From Gemmatimonadales bacterium UBA4718 (lineage in GTDB: Bacteria > Gemmatimonadota > Gemmatimonadetes > Gemmatimonadales > Gemmatimonadaceae), in contig DHJO01000218.1 in assembly GCA_002404375.1 (NCBI GenBank), positions 11,508 to 22,727 on the forward strand: DNA of 11,220 nt, given 5' to 3'. Shown here piece after piece: positions 1 through 6,333 of this stretch. Made by a program: the position numbers and the translations under genes. Under the pieces are notes generated by a model. It worked only from the letters and a program-made list of their open reading frames with translations. It had not been told where the DNA came from and did no database searches. How positions within the stretch are numbered: the stretch's first letter is position 1; each line of letters opens with the position of its first letter.

Positions 1-635
1 GGGTTCGGCCCGATCTTCTCGACCGTATATTCGCTCGCCCAGAAATCTGGCGGACCATCGCTGTCCTTGACCTTGTTCTTCGACGGCTTCACACCCTGTT
101 TGAGATAAGCCGCGATTGCCCACAGATCCTGATCCGGCATCTGGCGCCATGCGGGCCACGGCATCGGAGGGGCCAGGTAATGCGGGTGCAGCGGGAAGTT
201 GCCCTGCCCAGGCACAGTGGATGTTATCTCGACGTCCGGGGTCTCCTCAGGCCTCAATCCATAGCGCAGCGAGTTGAAGATCTGACGCTCGCTCATGCGG
301 CCCGTACCTGCGGTGTTGTCAGGCGTCAAGTTCTTGGGACGCGTCACGAACGGACCGATGTGGAACACATCGTTGATCGTATCACGCGCACCATCCAGCC
401 ATCTGGTCGCAGCGGGATTCGAGCCGCCGCCGTGACAGCCGCCGCAGTCGTGGGAGATGACGACGAATCTGCCGCGCGCGATCTGATCCTGCGTTGCCTG
501 ACCGGCTTGCAGATTGCCGCTGCCGGCTGCGCTGGCGAACGAGCGGGGAGACGGGGGCGCAGTGCACGCCGCAAGGAACACTGTGACGAGAAAGGAGCTG
601 AGATGTCGCGATAGTTCCGTGGACCGTGGCGTCAT
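1..635 (-). CDS. Cytochrome c lipoprotein, partial (3' end beyond left edge)
   Basis: Reading the minus strand from an ATG at 635 gives 211 codons with no stop, running off the left edge. Residues 1-24 form a lipoprotein signal ending in the lipobox LAAC (Cys24), so the protein should be membrane-anchored outside the cytoplasm. A single CGGCH haem c motif lies at residues 64-68. Near residues 155-178 is the stretch APPMPWPAWRQMPDQDLWAI, which in cytochrome c subunits of the alcohol-dehydrogenase type surrounds the methionine ligand and final helix (family knowledge); Met158 or Met166 could be the axial ligand. The start is supported by GAGGAG about five bases upstream. The gene follows the multicopper oxidase by 23 bp on the same strand, so co-transcription is likely and electron exchange between the two products is a reasonable inference. 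A second haem site beyond the edge cannot be excluded. Confidence 0.85.
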   Translation of the reverse strand, partial: MTPRSTELSRHLSSFLVTVFLAACTAPPSPRSFASAAGSGNLQAGQATQDQIARGRFVVISHDCGGCHGGGSNPAATRWLDGARDTINDVFHIGPFVTRPKNLTPDNTAGTGRMSERQIFNSLRYGLRPEETPDVEITSTVPGQGNFPLHPHYLAPPMPWPAWRQMPDQDLWAIAAYLKQGVKPSKNKVKDSDGPPDFWASEYTVEKIGPN

Positions 636-658
636 GCTTACTCCTCGTTGAGTGTTTC

Positions 659-2104
659 CTATTTGACTTCGAGAACTCCCATCATGCCGTGGTCTTCATG
701 ATCGAGAATGTGGCAGTGGAACATCCACTTTCCGGGATAATCGTCGTACCGAACGATGATGCGCGCTGATGTGTGTTTGGGGATGTTCAGCATGTCCTTC
801 CAGGCGCGATACGGCTCGGGAACCCCGTCGCGATCGAGCACCTGGAACTGAAAGCCGTGCAGGTGGAATGGGTGATCCATCCCGACGATGTTCTCGATCT
901 CCCAGATCTCGGTCGCGCCGACAGTCGTGCTCACGTCCACGCGTGTCATGTCCATCGTCTTGCCGTTGATGAGACCCTGTGAGAACACGATGGTCCGCAC
1001 CGCCGTCGATTTCGCCGTATCGAGCGGCGTGATCTTGCGCAGGGTGGCTGGAATCGCGACCGGAGTTACGGGCGTTTCATTCGTCGTTTGCAGCGTCAGC
1101 AGATCTAGCGTGGTTTCCCAGTCGCTCGGTCTCGTCTGCGGTGCATAGCGATCGTACGGAAGGTTCTTGAGAACGGTCTTAGTGCCCGGCGGGTCCGTGC
1201 CATGCACCAGGACCTCGACGCGCTCTCCCGTCGTGAGCAGGATCTCTTTGACCTCGACAGGCTTCTCGAACAGCCCGCCGTCGGTCCCCACTTGCAGGAG
1301 CGTGTGTCCTGGAAGCGCGATGCGATAGATTCGCCCGGCAGACCCATTTACGATCCGCCACCGTTGGACCTCTCCGCTGCGGATCGAGATCGTGGGCATC
1401 ACGTGGCCGTTCACGAAGAGCACAGGACCTTCGCGTCCGTTCTCCTCATCGACCCCGCCGTGGTGCGACATCGGATCCGGGAAGTCGATCGCCCCGTCCT
1501 TGAGGAACCGGTTGTCGGAGAGGATGATCAGCTTGTCGGGCATCGCCGGCAATGGATCATTCGCGGCGTGTACGACGATTCCACCGAACAATCCCTTCCC
1601 TATCGCGAAACCGGTCCGATGGTCGGGATGCGGGTGATACCAATACGTGCCGGCGGTGCCAGGCCGAACAGTGAACTCGTAGTCGTGCGTCTCGCCCGGC
1701 TTGATCGGGCGGAACGGGCTGCCATCGGATTCGAAGGGAAGATGAATGCCGTGCCAGTGGATGGTCGTCGGCTCGGGAAGATCGTTGCGGAAGTGGACTA
1801 TGACGTGATCGCCCTCGCGCACGTCGAGTGTTGGACCGGGAACGCTACCGTTGTACGCGAACACTTCGCTCGTGATTCCCGGCTGCAGGGAGAGCGTTGT
1901 AATAGCGGCAGTGATGCTCACCTCCACCGTCTTCGGCAGCTTCGAAGTGTTTACGAGAAGGGGCGGATTCGAGTTGTCGTTTTTGCGAGGAGCACTCGGG
2001 CGGGGGGAAATCGAGGCTGCGTTATGGCTCTCGCGTTGGGGAGGCTGCGCGACGAGGGAACTGGACAATGCCAGTAAGGCAAGGAGCGTACATCGGTGCG
2101 CCAT
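659..2104 (-). CDS. Multicopper oxidase (laccase/CotA/CueO-like), exported
   Basis: This 481-residue protein has a Sec-type signal peptide (about residues 1-19, ending LVAQ). All four copper-binding motifs of a three-domain multicopper oxidase are intact: HWHG at 116-119, WYHPH at 155-159, HPFHLHG at 411-417 and HCHILDHEDHGM at 463-474. The last contains the type 1 copper ligands Cys464 and His469, and Met474 as a possible axial ligand. The enzyme should oxidise phenols, metals or similar donors and reduce O2 to water in the periplasm or at the cell surface. The methionine-rich insertion of CueO is not evident, so a copper-detoxification role is not specifically indicated. GGGAGG six bases before the ATG supports the start. 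It is the first gene of a probable two-gene operon with the cytochrome c lipoprotein. The family call is firm; the physiological substrate is unknown. Confidence 0.93.
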   Translation of the reverse strand: MAHRCTLLALLALSSSLVAQPPQRESHNAASISPRPSAPRKNDNSNPPLLVNTSKLPKTVEVSITAAITTLSLQPGITSEVFAYNGSVPGPTLDVREGDHVIVHFRNDLPEPTTIHWHGIHLPFESDGSPFRPIKPGETHDYEFTVRPGTAGTYWYHPHPDHRTGFAIGKGLFGGIVVHAANDPLPAMPDKLIILSDNRFLKDGAIDFPDPMSHHGGVDEENGREGPVLFVNGHVMPTISIRSGEVQRWRIVNGSAGRIYRIALPGHTLLQVGTDGGLFEKPVEVKEILLTTGERVEVLVHGTDPPGTKTVLKNLPYDRYAPQTRPSDWETTLDLLTLQTTNETPVTPVAIPATLRKITPLDTAKSTAVRTIVFSQGLINGKTMDMTRVDVSTTVGATEIWEIENIVGMDHPFHLHGFQFQVLDRDGVPEPYRAWKDMLNIPKHTSARIIVRYDDYPGKWMFHCHILDHEDHGMMGVLEVK

Positions 2105-2133
2105 TCATTGCCTCCCGGTTTGCGACGCGCGCC

Positions 2134-2162
2134 AATATCGGGAGGCCGGGGGAGTCGGGCAA
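2134..2162 (-). promoter_or_regulatory. Candidate sigma70-like promoter for the multicopper oxidase
   Basis: On the minus strand, TTGCCC (2162-2157) and GATATT (2139-2134) are separated by 17 bp, 30 bp before the oxidase start codon. Each hexamer matches consensus at four of six positions. No copper-sensor operator was recognised nearby. This is pattern matching only and could be chance. Confidence 0.22.
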
Positions 2163-2219
2163 GAGCATTCTCCAGACTGCGTGCTAGCTAGAAAACCTGT
2201 CTAGTCATCGAAACGCGCG

Positions 2220-2933
2220 TCATGCCCGCTTTGGCCACAACATCTTGTTGGAGTAAGTTCGACCGAAAACAGCGTGCAGCGCCGTGCGCGGGTCCTCTGT
2301 TTTCACCACCAGATCGAGCCTATCGGCGAGGGGCAGAACCTTCGAAAAATCCTTGTACCGGCTGAAGCTGTGAAAGAATCCCCATGGTCCGCCGTGGATC
2401 AGTTTGCCGAGCAGGATGTCGGGAACGAGCGCGATTTCGTAGGCATAAAAGGAATTGAGGGTCTTGTTCGGCGGTAGATCCTTCGTGTCGATCCCCCTTG
2501 GCATCGATCCATGCTTCCCCCACTGCACGTCGATCGCCGGCGGTCCGTGATTTCGCCACGGAGTATGCAACACCGTCCCGTGCCAGTACGTCCAGATATC
2601 GGTCGGCGCGTGGGTGTCGGGATCGTAGCCCACCCACACCAGCTCCTCGTCAGAAGGCTTTGCCCACGGAACCCATTGTCCGTTCACGTCGTGTCGCCAG
2701 AGGAGATGATACGCGATGATCGGGCGCGTCGGATGAACGACCGCGACTACGCGATCGAGCGGGAAAGGCTCGTCGCGTTGGAGGTATAGCGCCGGTGCGA
2801 GCGACTTCGCGAGCGCCCAGGTGGCGCTGTCGGTCGGAAATGCTTCCGGACTCGGAACCGGCGGCGCATACGCCCCGCGACTGCAGGCGACGACAGTCGT
2901 GAGGGTCGCGACAAAGATGCCGTGACGGATCAT
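2220..2933 (-). CDS. Unrecognised lipoprotein, 237 aa
   Basis: The first 17 residues (MIRHGIFVATLTTVVAC) read as a lipoprotein signal with lipobox VVAC (Cys17), so the mature protein is probably lipid-anchored. The rest is soluble and rich in aromatic residues and histidine. Conspicuous segments are YHLLWRHD (about 75-82), DEELVWVGYDPDT, DIWTYWHGTV, DVQWGKHGSMP and GPWGFFHSF. The order of an acidic/aromatic strand followed by an HG-containing motif is loosely reminiscent of NPP1/Vps62-like beta-sandwich proteins, but the diagnostic GHRHDWE heptapeptide is absent, so I assign no function. The start has only a weak ribosome-binding site. It lies 115 bp upstream of the oxidase on the same strand and diverges from the next gene across 93 bp. 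I am confident it is a real gene but not what it does. Confidence 0.75.
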   Translation of the reverse strand: MIRHGIFVATLTTVVACSRGAYAPPVPSPEAFPTDSATWALAKSLAPALYLQRDEPFPLDRVVAVVHPTRPIIAYHLLWRHDVNGQWVPWAKPSDEELVWVGYDPDTHAPTDIWTYWHGTVLHTPWRNHGPPAIDVQWGKHGSMPRGIDTKDLPPNKTLNSFYAYEIALVPDILLGKLIHGGPWGFFHSFSRYKDFSKVLPLADRLDLVVKTEDPRTALHAVFGRTYSNKMLWPKRA

Positions 2934-3026
2934 GAGTAAAAGCTAGCCTTGTGCGGTTGCCGGTGACCAAGGCTTAACAGTCTCGCAGACGGCACGTCTA
3001 CTTACTGAACCCACCCAGGAGTAGAT

Positions 3027-3365
3027 ATGCGTAAGTCGTTTGCAACAATCGGGATGTCCCTCGCTGCCGCAGCCGTGGCGGTTGCAATGCCGGCACTGGC
3101 AGCATCGTCAGCGTCGCCCCCGCCAGTCTCGGTCAATCAGCTTGCCGCAGCGCCACAACAGGCGGCTGCTCCGATCAAGAAAGCTGCGGCCGCTCGCCGC
3201 GAACGCCATCCAGAAATTCGTAAGGCAATCGCCGCGCTCGAGCGAGCCAAGACCGACCTGCAGCGCGCAAACCACGATTTCGGTGGACATCGCGCGGCGG
3301 CGCTCGAGGCCTGCGATAAAGCGATCGAGCAGCTCAAGCTCGCGCTACAGAACGACAAGAACTAA
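3027..3365 (+). CDS. Small exported helical protein with HDFGGH motif
   Basis: This 112-residue protein has a signal peptide ending in MPALA-A (about residues 1-25) and an alanine/proline/glutamine-rich linker to about residue 58. A C-terminal helical hairpin follows. Helix one (HPEIRKAIAALERAKTDLQ) and helix two (HRAAALEACDKAIEQLKLAL) are joined by the turn NHDFGGH. I recall the same HDFGGHR-x-x-A-L signature in many short uncharacterised exported proteins of soil bacteria, but I know no function for it. The two histidines and one cysteine could bind metal; that is speculation. AGGAG five bases before the ATG fixes the start. The gene diverges from the 2933 lipoprotein and is followed by a strong hairpin, so it is probably transcribed alone. 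Confidence 0.8.
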   Translation: MRKSFATIGMSLAAAAVAVAMPALAASSASPPPVSVNQLAAAPQQAAAPIKKAAAARRERHPEIRKAIAALERAKTDLQRANHDFGGHRAAALEACDKAIEQLKLALQNDKN

Positions 3366-3385
3366 CTCGACGAAGAACCGGCGCG

Positions 3386-3413
3386 TGTCCGCCAGAGACC
3401 TCCCTGGCGGACA
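3386..3413. terminator. Perfect 10-bp inverted repeat between convergent genes
   Basis: TGTCCGCCAG (3386-3395) and CTGGCGGACA (3404-3413) are exact reverse complements around an 8-base loop. The hairpin lies between the stop of the small exported protein (3365) and the stop of the convergent lmo0937-type gene (3430), where a bidirectional terminator is expected. There is no T-run on either side, so intrinsic termination would be inefficient; it may instead stabilise the mRNA ends. Confidence 0.55.
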
Positions 3414-3429
3414 TGCTGCATCTATCGCG

Positions 3430-3588
3430 TCACACGCGCGGGGTGGTGCCCCGACCCTTGATGAAGTGCCAGATGATCGCGATCACCGCGATTATCAGGA
3501 GGATGTGAACGAGTCCTCCCGCTATGGGGAAGATAAAAAAGCCCAATGCCCAAAGGACGATGAGCACGAGCGCAATGGTGAGGAACAT
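3430..3588 (-). CDS. lmo0937-family small membrane protein, 52 aa
   Basis: The protein starting at ATG 3588 is MFLTIALVLIVLWALGFFIF..., two closely spaced hydrophobic segments (about residues 1-20 and 24-44) joined by a short glycine-containing turn, with a basic end HFIKGRG. This layout and length match the lmo0937 family of roughly 50-residue membrane proteins, common in soil bacteria near stress genes; no biochemical function is established. The open frame extends to 3747, but the extra 53 residues are polar and unrelated to the family. GGAG sits five bases before the internal ATG, so the short form is preferred. The gene converges on the hairpin at 3386-3413 and diverges from the COG4705-type gene. 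Confidence 0.82.
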   Translation of the reverse strand: MFLTIALVLIVLWALGFFIFPIAGGLVHILLIIAVIAIIWHFIKGRGTTPRV

Positions 3589-3737
3589 GGCTACTCCGCG
3601 AGATAGTGAGTGCGCTTGACCGTCTGATTGCTGCCCGGTTTGAAGCAAGCGCCGGGCCCGCCAGACGATTTGTTTGCTACCGATGCGGAATACATCCTGC
3701 GTACCGAACGGCATCCTCGTCACGGGAACGGCGCACC

Positions 3738-4520
3738 TTGGAAGCAACCCAAGAACGGGATTACGGGAAGCTGATCAACAGAGTACCCGAAGTCACGCTC
3801 GTATTCTGGATCCTCAAGATCCTGGCGACGACAGTAGGCGAAACCGCCGCGGACGTTCTGTCCACGACATTCAAGCTCGGCACCGTCGCCACGTCCTACG
3901 TGATGGGCGTCCTGCTGTTGATCTCACTCGTCTTTCAGCTCCGGGCGAAACGGTATGTGCCAGCGATCTATTGGATCGTGGTCGTCTTCATCAGCGTCGT
4001 CGGTACGCTCATCTCGGACAATCTGGTCGACAATCTGGGAGTAGCTTTGGCGACGACGTCCATGATTTTTGCCGTCGCTCTCATCGCCGTCTTCGCATTC
4101 TGGTATTTGATCGAGAGGACGCTGTCCGTTCACACCATCTACACGGCGAGAAGAGAGCTTTTCTACTGGGCGGCCATCCTGTTCACGTTTTCGCTGGGTA
4201 CTTCGGCGGGAGACCTTCTATCCGAGCGTCTCGGTCTGGGTTACGCGCTCTCGGCGGTCATGTTTGGCGCGGCAATCGCGATCATTTACGCGACCTACCG
4301 GTTCGGGCTGACGAACGAAGTCCTGGCCTTCTGGCTTGCCTACATTCTGACTCGTCCGCTGGGCGCGTCGATGGGCGATCTGCTAACGGCTGCGAAGGAT
4401 GAGGGCGGCCTGAGCATCGGTACGATCCCGGTCAGTGTGGTTTTTCTGTTGGTCATCGTCGCGCTGGTGATTCACCTGGACCGCGAGGAGAAAAAAAAAC
4501 TTCGCCGAAGCCAACCTTAG
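3738..4520 (+). CDS. COG4705-type polytopic membrane protein with fourfold repeat
   Basis: Starting from TTG 3738, this is a 260-residue, very hydrophobic protein with about eight predicted membrane segments. It contains four copies of [FY]W-x(9)-G-x(4)-D with exact internal spacing: W24/G34/D39, W79/G89/D94, W144/G154/D159 and W199/G209/D214. Other recognisable family stretches are INRVPEVT, LSVHTIYTARRE and AYILTRPLGASMGDLL. The family (COG4705, uncharacterised membrane protein) is recalled from these motifs; no function is known to me. The frame stays open back to a GTG at 3606, but those 44 residues are not membrane-like, overlap the divergent promoter region and are not part of the family as I know it. 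A nine-adenine run near the 3' end (4491-4499) precedes the basic tail. It converges with the DUF421 gene, leaving nine bases between stops. Confidence 0.82.
   Translation: MEATQERDYGKLINRVPEVTLVFWILKILATTVGETAADVLSTTFKLGTVATSYVMGVLLLISLVFQLRAKRYVPAIYWIVVVFISVVGTLISDNLVDNLGVALATTSMIFAVALIAVFAFWYLIERTLSVHTIYTARRELFYWAAILFTFSLGTSAGDLLSERLGLGYALSAVMFGAAIAIIYATYRFGLTNEVLAFWLAYILTRPLGASMGDLLTAAKDEGGLSIGTIPVSVVFLLVIVALVIHLDREEKKKLRRSQP
4491..4512 (-). terminator. Possible intrinsic terminator of the DUF421 gene inside its neighbour's 3' end
   Basis: Read on the minus strand, a short hairpin CTTC-GGC-GAAG (4510-4500) is followed directly by nine thymines (4499-4491), just past the DUF421 stop at 4530. 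The stem has only four pairs (five with a G-U), so it is weak, but the T-run is the longest in the region. On the plus strand the same bases encode the lysine-rich end of the COG4705-type protein. Confidence 0.4.
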
Positions 4521-4529
4521 TCGGGCACC

Positions 4530-5114
4530 TTAAGAACGCCCTTCTGTGAGCAGGCCGAGCCTCCGCTCGATCCCCTCCAGCCGCTGGATCACCTCGTTGT
4601 GTTGCGCGTCTTCGGGTGTCGGAAGCCTCTCGACAAAGGTCAATGCGCCTCCCGTCTCGAGCCTGCACTCTTCCACGTCGGCAATCGACTTGATCCCCTG
4701 TCGGCGCGCAGCTGCCTCGAGCTCGGCTACCGTTATCAGCTCCTCGTTGAGGCGATTCTGGAGAACTTTGCCTCCGGAGATGAGCACGTCCGGACTTCCC
4801 TCCACCGCGTCCAGTCTTCCTGACTTGAACAGATAGCGAACCAGGAAATGATTAGTGAGCAGCAGCACGGCCGCGCCCCATAGCCCTCCGACTATCGAAT
4901 TGTCGTTTCCGATAATCGCGTTCTGCACGGTGTTCGAGAGGAGGAGCAAAACAACGAGATCGAATGGGTTGAGCTGCGAGAGCTCTCTCTTGCCGGCGAG
5001 CTTGAGACCAAGCAACACCGCCACGTAGACGGCGAGCGTGCGGATGGTTTTCTCGAGCAACGGAACGCCGGGCACGAACATGTCGTTCCACACGGTCCAT
5101 AGATAATGTGTCAT
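4530..5114 (-). CDS. DUF421/YetF-like membrane protein
   Basis: This 194-residue protein begins MTHYLWTVWNDMFVPG. Hydrophobic segments follow at about residues 22-38, 51-60 and 72-93, then a cytoplasmic mixed alpha/beta domain. The family-typical motif GKRELSQLNPFDLVVLLLLS (41-60) is followed by SNTVQNAIIG, and the C-terminal domain contains PDVLISGGKVLQNRL and ELEAAARRQGI. These match the YetF/DUF421 group, widespread integral membrane proteins of unclear function sometimes linked to spore or stress physiology. The open frame continues back to 5210, but the added 32 residues are polar and lie opposite an apparent amidohydrolase remnant, so the methionine at 5114 is preferred although its ribosome-binding site is weak. 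It converges with the COG4705-type gene. Confidence 0.88.
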   Translation of the reverse strand: MTHYLWTVWNDMFVPGVPLLEKTIRTLAVYVAVLLGLKLAGKRELSQLNPFDLVVLLLLSNTVQNAIIGNDNSIVGGLWGAAVLLLTNHFLVRYLFKSGRLDAVEGSPDVLISGGKVLQNRLNEELITVAELEAAARRQGIKSIADVEECRLETGGALTFVERLPTPEDAQHNEVIQRLEGIERRLGLLTEGRS

Positions 5115-5160
5115 TTGTCTGTTGGTCTCTTTGAGAGTAGGTTCGACTGAATCGTTGGTC

Positions 5161-5297
5161 GCGCTGCCGCAGGTCGCAAACGACGGTCCGCTGCAGATGA
5201 CCACGAACATCAGCGACTTCCGGTCGAGCTCGTGGTGAAGGACGGAGTGATCTATCGCAGCGCGGAGCTATACAAGGCGCTGGGAATCAAGCAGTGA
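5161..5297 (+). pseudogene. Frameshifted C-terminal remnant of an amidohydrolase-like gene
   Basis: The plus-strand frame ending in TGA at 5295-5297 reads PVELVVKDGVIYRSAELYKA followed by LGIKQ. This closely resembles the last strand and tail of metal-dependent amidohydrolases, where V-V-K-D/G-G-x-x-Y is usual. Upstream of 5220 that frame loses sense, while the frame one base away reads QVANDGPLQMTTNISDFR and then stops, so the two pieces look like one reading frame broken near 5220. No start and no metal-binding motifs are present. The tail overlaps the convergent dehydratase stop by 11 bases. The fragment seems to be debris left after most of a gene was lost beside the DUF421 gene. The family call rests on a short segment. 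Confidence 0.45.
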
Positions 5298-6309
5298 TGA
5301 CTTTGGCATAAACGCCCGAGTCCACGTTGCCTCCCGTCAACACAATCGCGGCGGTCCGTCCGCGCATCGATTGCTTGTCCTGCAGCAACGCCGCAAGCGC
5401 AGCCGCGCCCGCGCCCTCTGCCACGTTGTGCGTGTCGGAAAAGAGAGCGCGCATCGCTGACTTCACTTCGTCGTCGCTTACCTGAACCACGCGCTCAACT
5501 CCACGTCGCGCGATCGCCAGCGCCGATGCGTCGGGAGTGCGGCACGCCATTCCATCGGCAATTGTGGTCGTTACTTCGTGAGAGACCGGCTCGCCTCGTT
5601 CGTAGGACAAGGCAAAGGCGGGTGCTCCTGCGGAAACCACGGCGACGACTCGCGCGCGTCGCCCGAGTGCATCCCTCGCGGCAATGACGCCGCAGAGGCC
5701 GCTTGCCAATCCCACCGGTACATAAACGGTATCGATGTCAGGAACAGCCTTGAACAATTCGAGTGCGTAGGTCCCGACGCCGCGCACCAGCCACGGATGG
5801 AACGATGGGTACCGGTGCCATCCGCGTTCCTTCGCGATCTCGTCGGCGAACTCGGCAGCGGCCTGAAAGTCGTGCCCCTTCTCGATGACTTCAACGCCAA
5901 GCGCGCGCATCGCTGCGTTCTTGCCGGTGCTGTTGCCGAGTGGTACGACGACGGCGGCAGCGACATCGTATTGGCGGGCTGCGAAGCCTATTGATTGGCC
6001 GTGATTGCCGGTAGTTGCCGAAACGACACCAGCTGGCTTCTTCCCTTCGCGCAGAAGCTGGTCCATGTAGACGAGACCGCCGCGCACCTTGAACGCTCCC
6101 GTCGGCCCGTGGTTTTCGTGCTTCACCCAGACGATGGTCCCGACTCTCGCCTCGAGCAGCGGCCACCGGTACTGCGGGGTGGCGGGCATCGACTTGTAGA
6201 CCAGGGCAGCGGCCGCTTCCAACTCTTCGAGCGTAGGCAGCCGCTCGCTGGCATTCATCTCGGCGACACCGCTTCCTGGATACGTGGGCTGTCGCTCTCC
6301 GACAATCAT
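5287..6309 (-). CDS. Threonine dehydratase-like PLP enzyme (tryptophan synthase beta superfamily)
   Basis: This 340-residue enzyme carries the expected fold-type II PLP features: the lysine in GPTGAFKVRGG (Lys74), the asparagine loop ATTGNHGQS (98-106), and TIADGMACRTPD, SDTHNVAEGAGAAAL and LTGGNVDSG near the C-terminus. There is no ACT regulatory domain, as in catabolic threonine/serine dehydratases, which deaminate the amino acid to a 2-oxo acid. The usual glycine-rich phosphate loop (GGGG) is replaced by PVGLASGLCG, so substrate preference could differ. The ATG at 6309 overlaps the aldolase stop as ATGA, implying translational coupling; a second ATG at 6258 lies in a duplicated copy of the same junction and would give 323 residues, closer to the conserved start. 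The open frame up to 6702 is the shadow of eda. Both genes yield or use 2-oxo acids, a possible reason for their pairing. Confidence 0.88.
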   Translation of the reverse strand: MIVGERQPTYPGSGVAEMNASERLPTLEELEAAAALVYKSMPATPQYRWPLLEARVGTIVWVKHENHGPTGAFKVRGGLVYMDQLLREGKKPAGVVSATTGNHGQSIGFAARQYDVAAAVVVPLGNSTGKNAAMRALGVEVIEKGHDFQAAAEFADEIAKERGWHRYPSFHPWLVRGVGTYALELFKAVPDIDTVYVPVGLASGLCGVIAARDALGRRARVVAVVSAGAPAFALSYERGEPVSHEVTTTIADGMACRTPDASALAIARRGVERVVQVSDDEVKSAMRALFSDTHNVAEGAGAAALAALLQDKQSMRGRTAAIVLTGGNVDSGVYAKVITA

Positions 6310-6333
6310 CTCGGCAACACCGCTTCCTGGATA
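6256..6333. repeat. Tandem 27-bp repeat (51-bp period) at the eda/dehydratase junction
   Basis: Bases 6256-6282 and 6307-6333 are identical at 26 of 27 positions and start exactly 51 bp apart. Each copy contains the overlapping ATGA that ends eda and starts the dehydratase. Because 51 is a multiple of three, the dehydratase frame stays open through both and repeats the peptide YPGSGVAEM. The only difference is G6265 versus A6316. Confidence 0.9.

Noticed and set aside
180..614. Plus-strand open frame of 144 codons
   Set aside because: It is antisense to the cytochrome c lipoprotein, has Arg/Ala-rich composition and no recognisable domain; the minus strand carries a lipobox and a haem motif.
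1202..2077. Plus-strand open frame of 291 codons opposite the multicopper oxidase
   Set aside because: All copper motifs are on the minus strand; this frame has the biased composition of a high-GC antisense shadow.
3606..3737. Longer GTG start for the COG4705-type gene
   Set aside because: The 44 extra residues are polar, not family-like, have no ribosome-binding site and occupy the divergent promoter space.
5115..5210. Longer start for the DUF421 gene
   Set aside because: The extension lies opposite the amidohydrolase remnant and lacks family similarity, although a GGAAG sits before ATG 5210.
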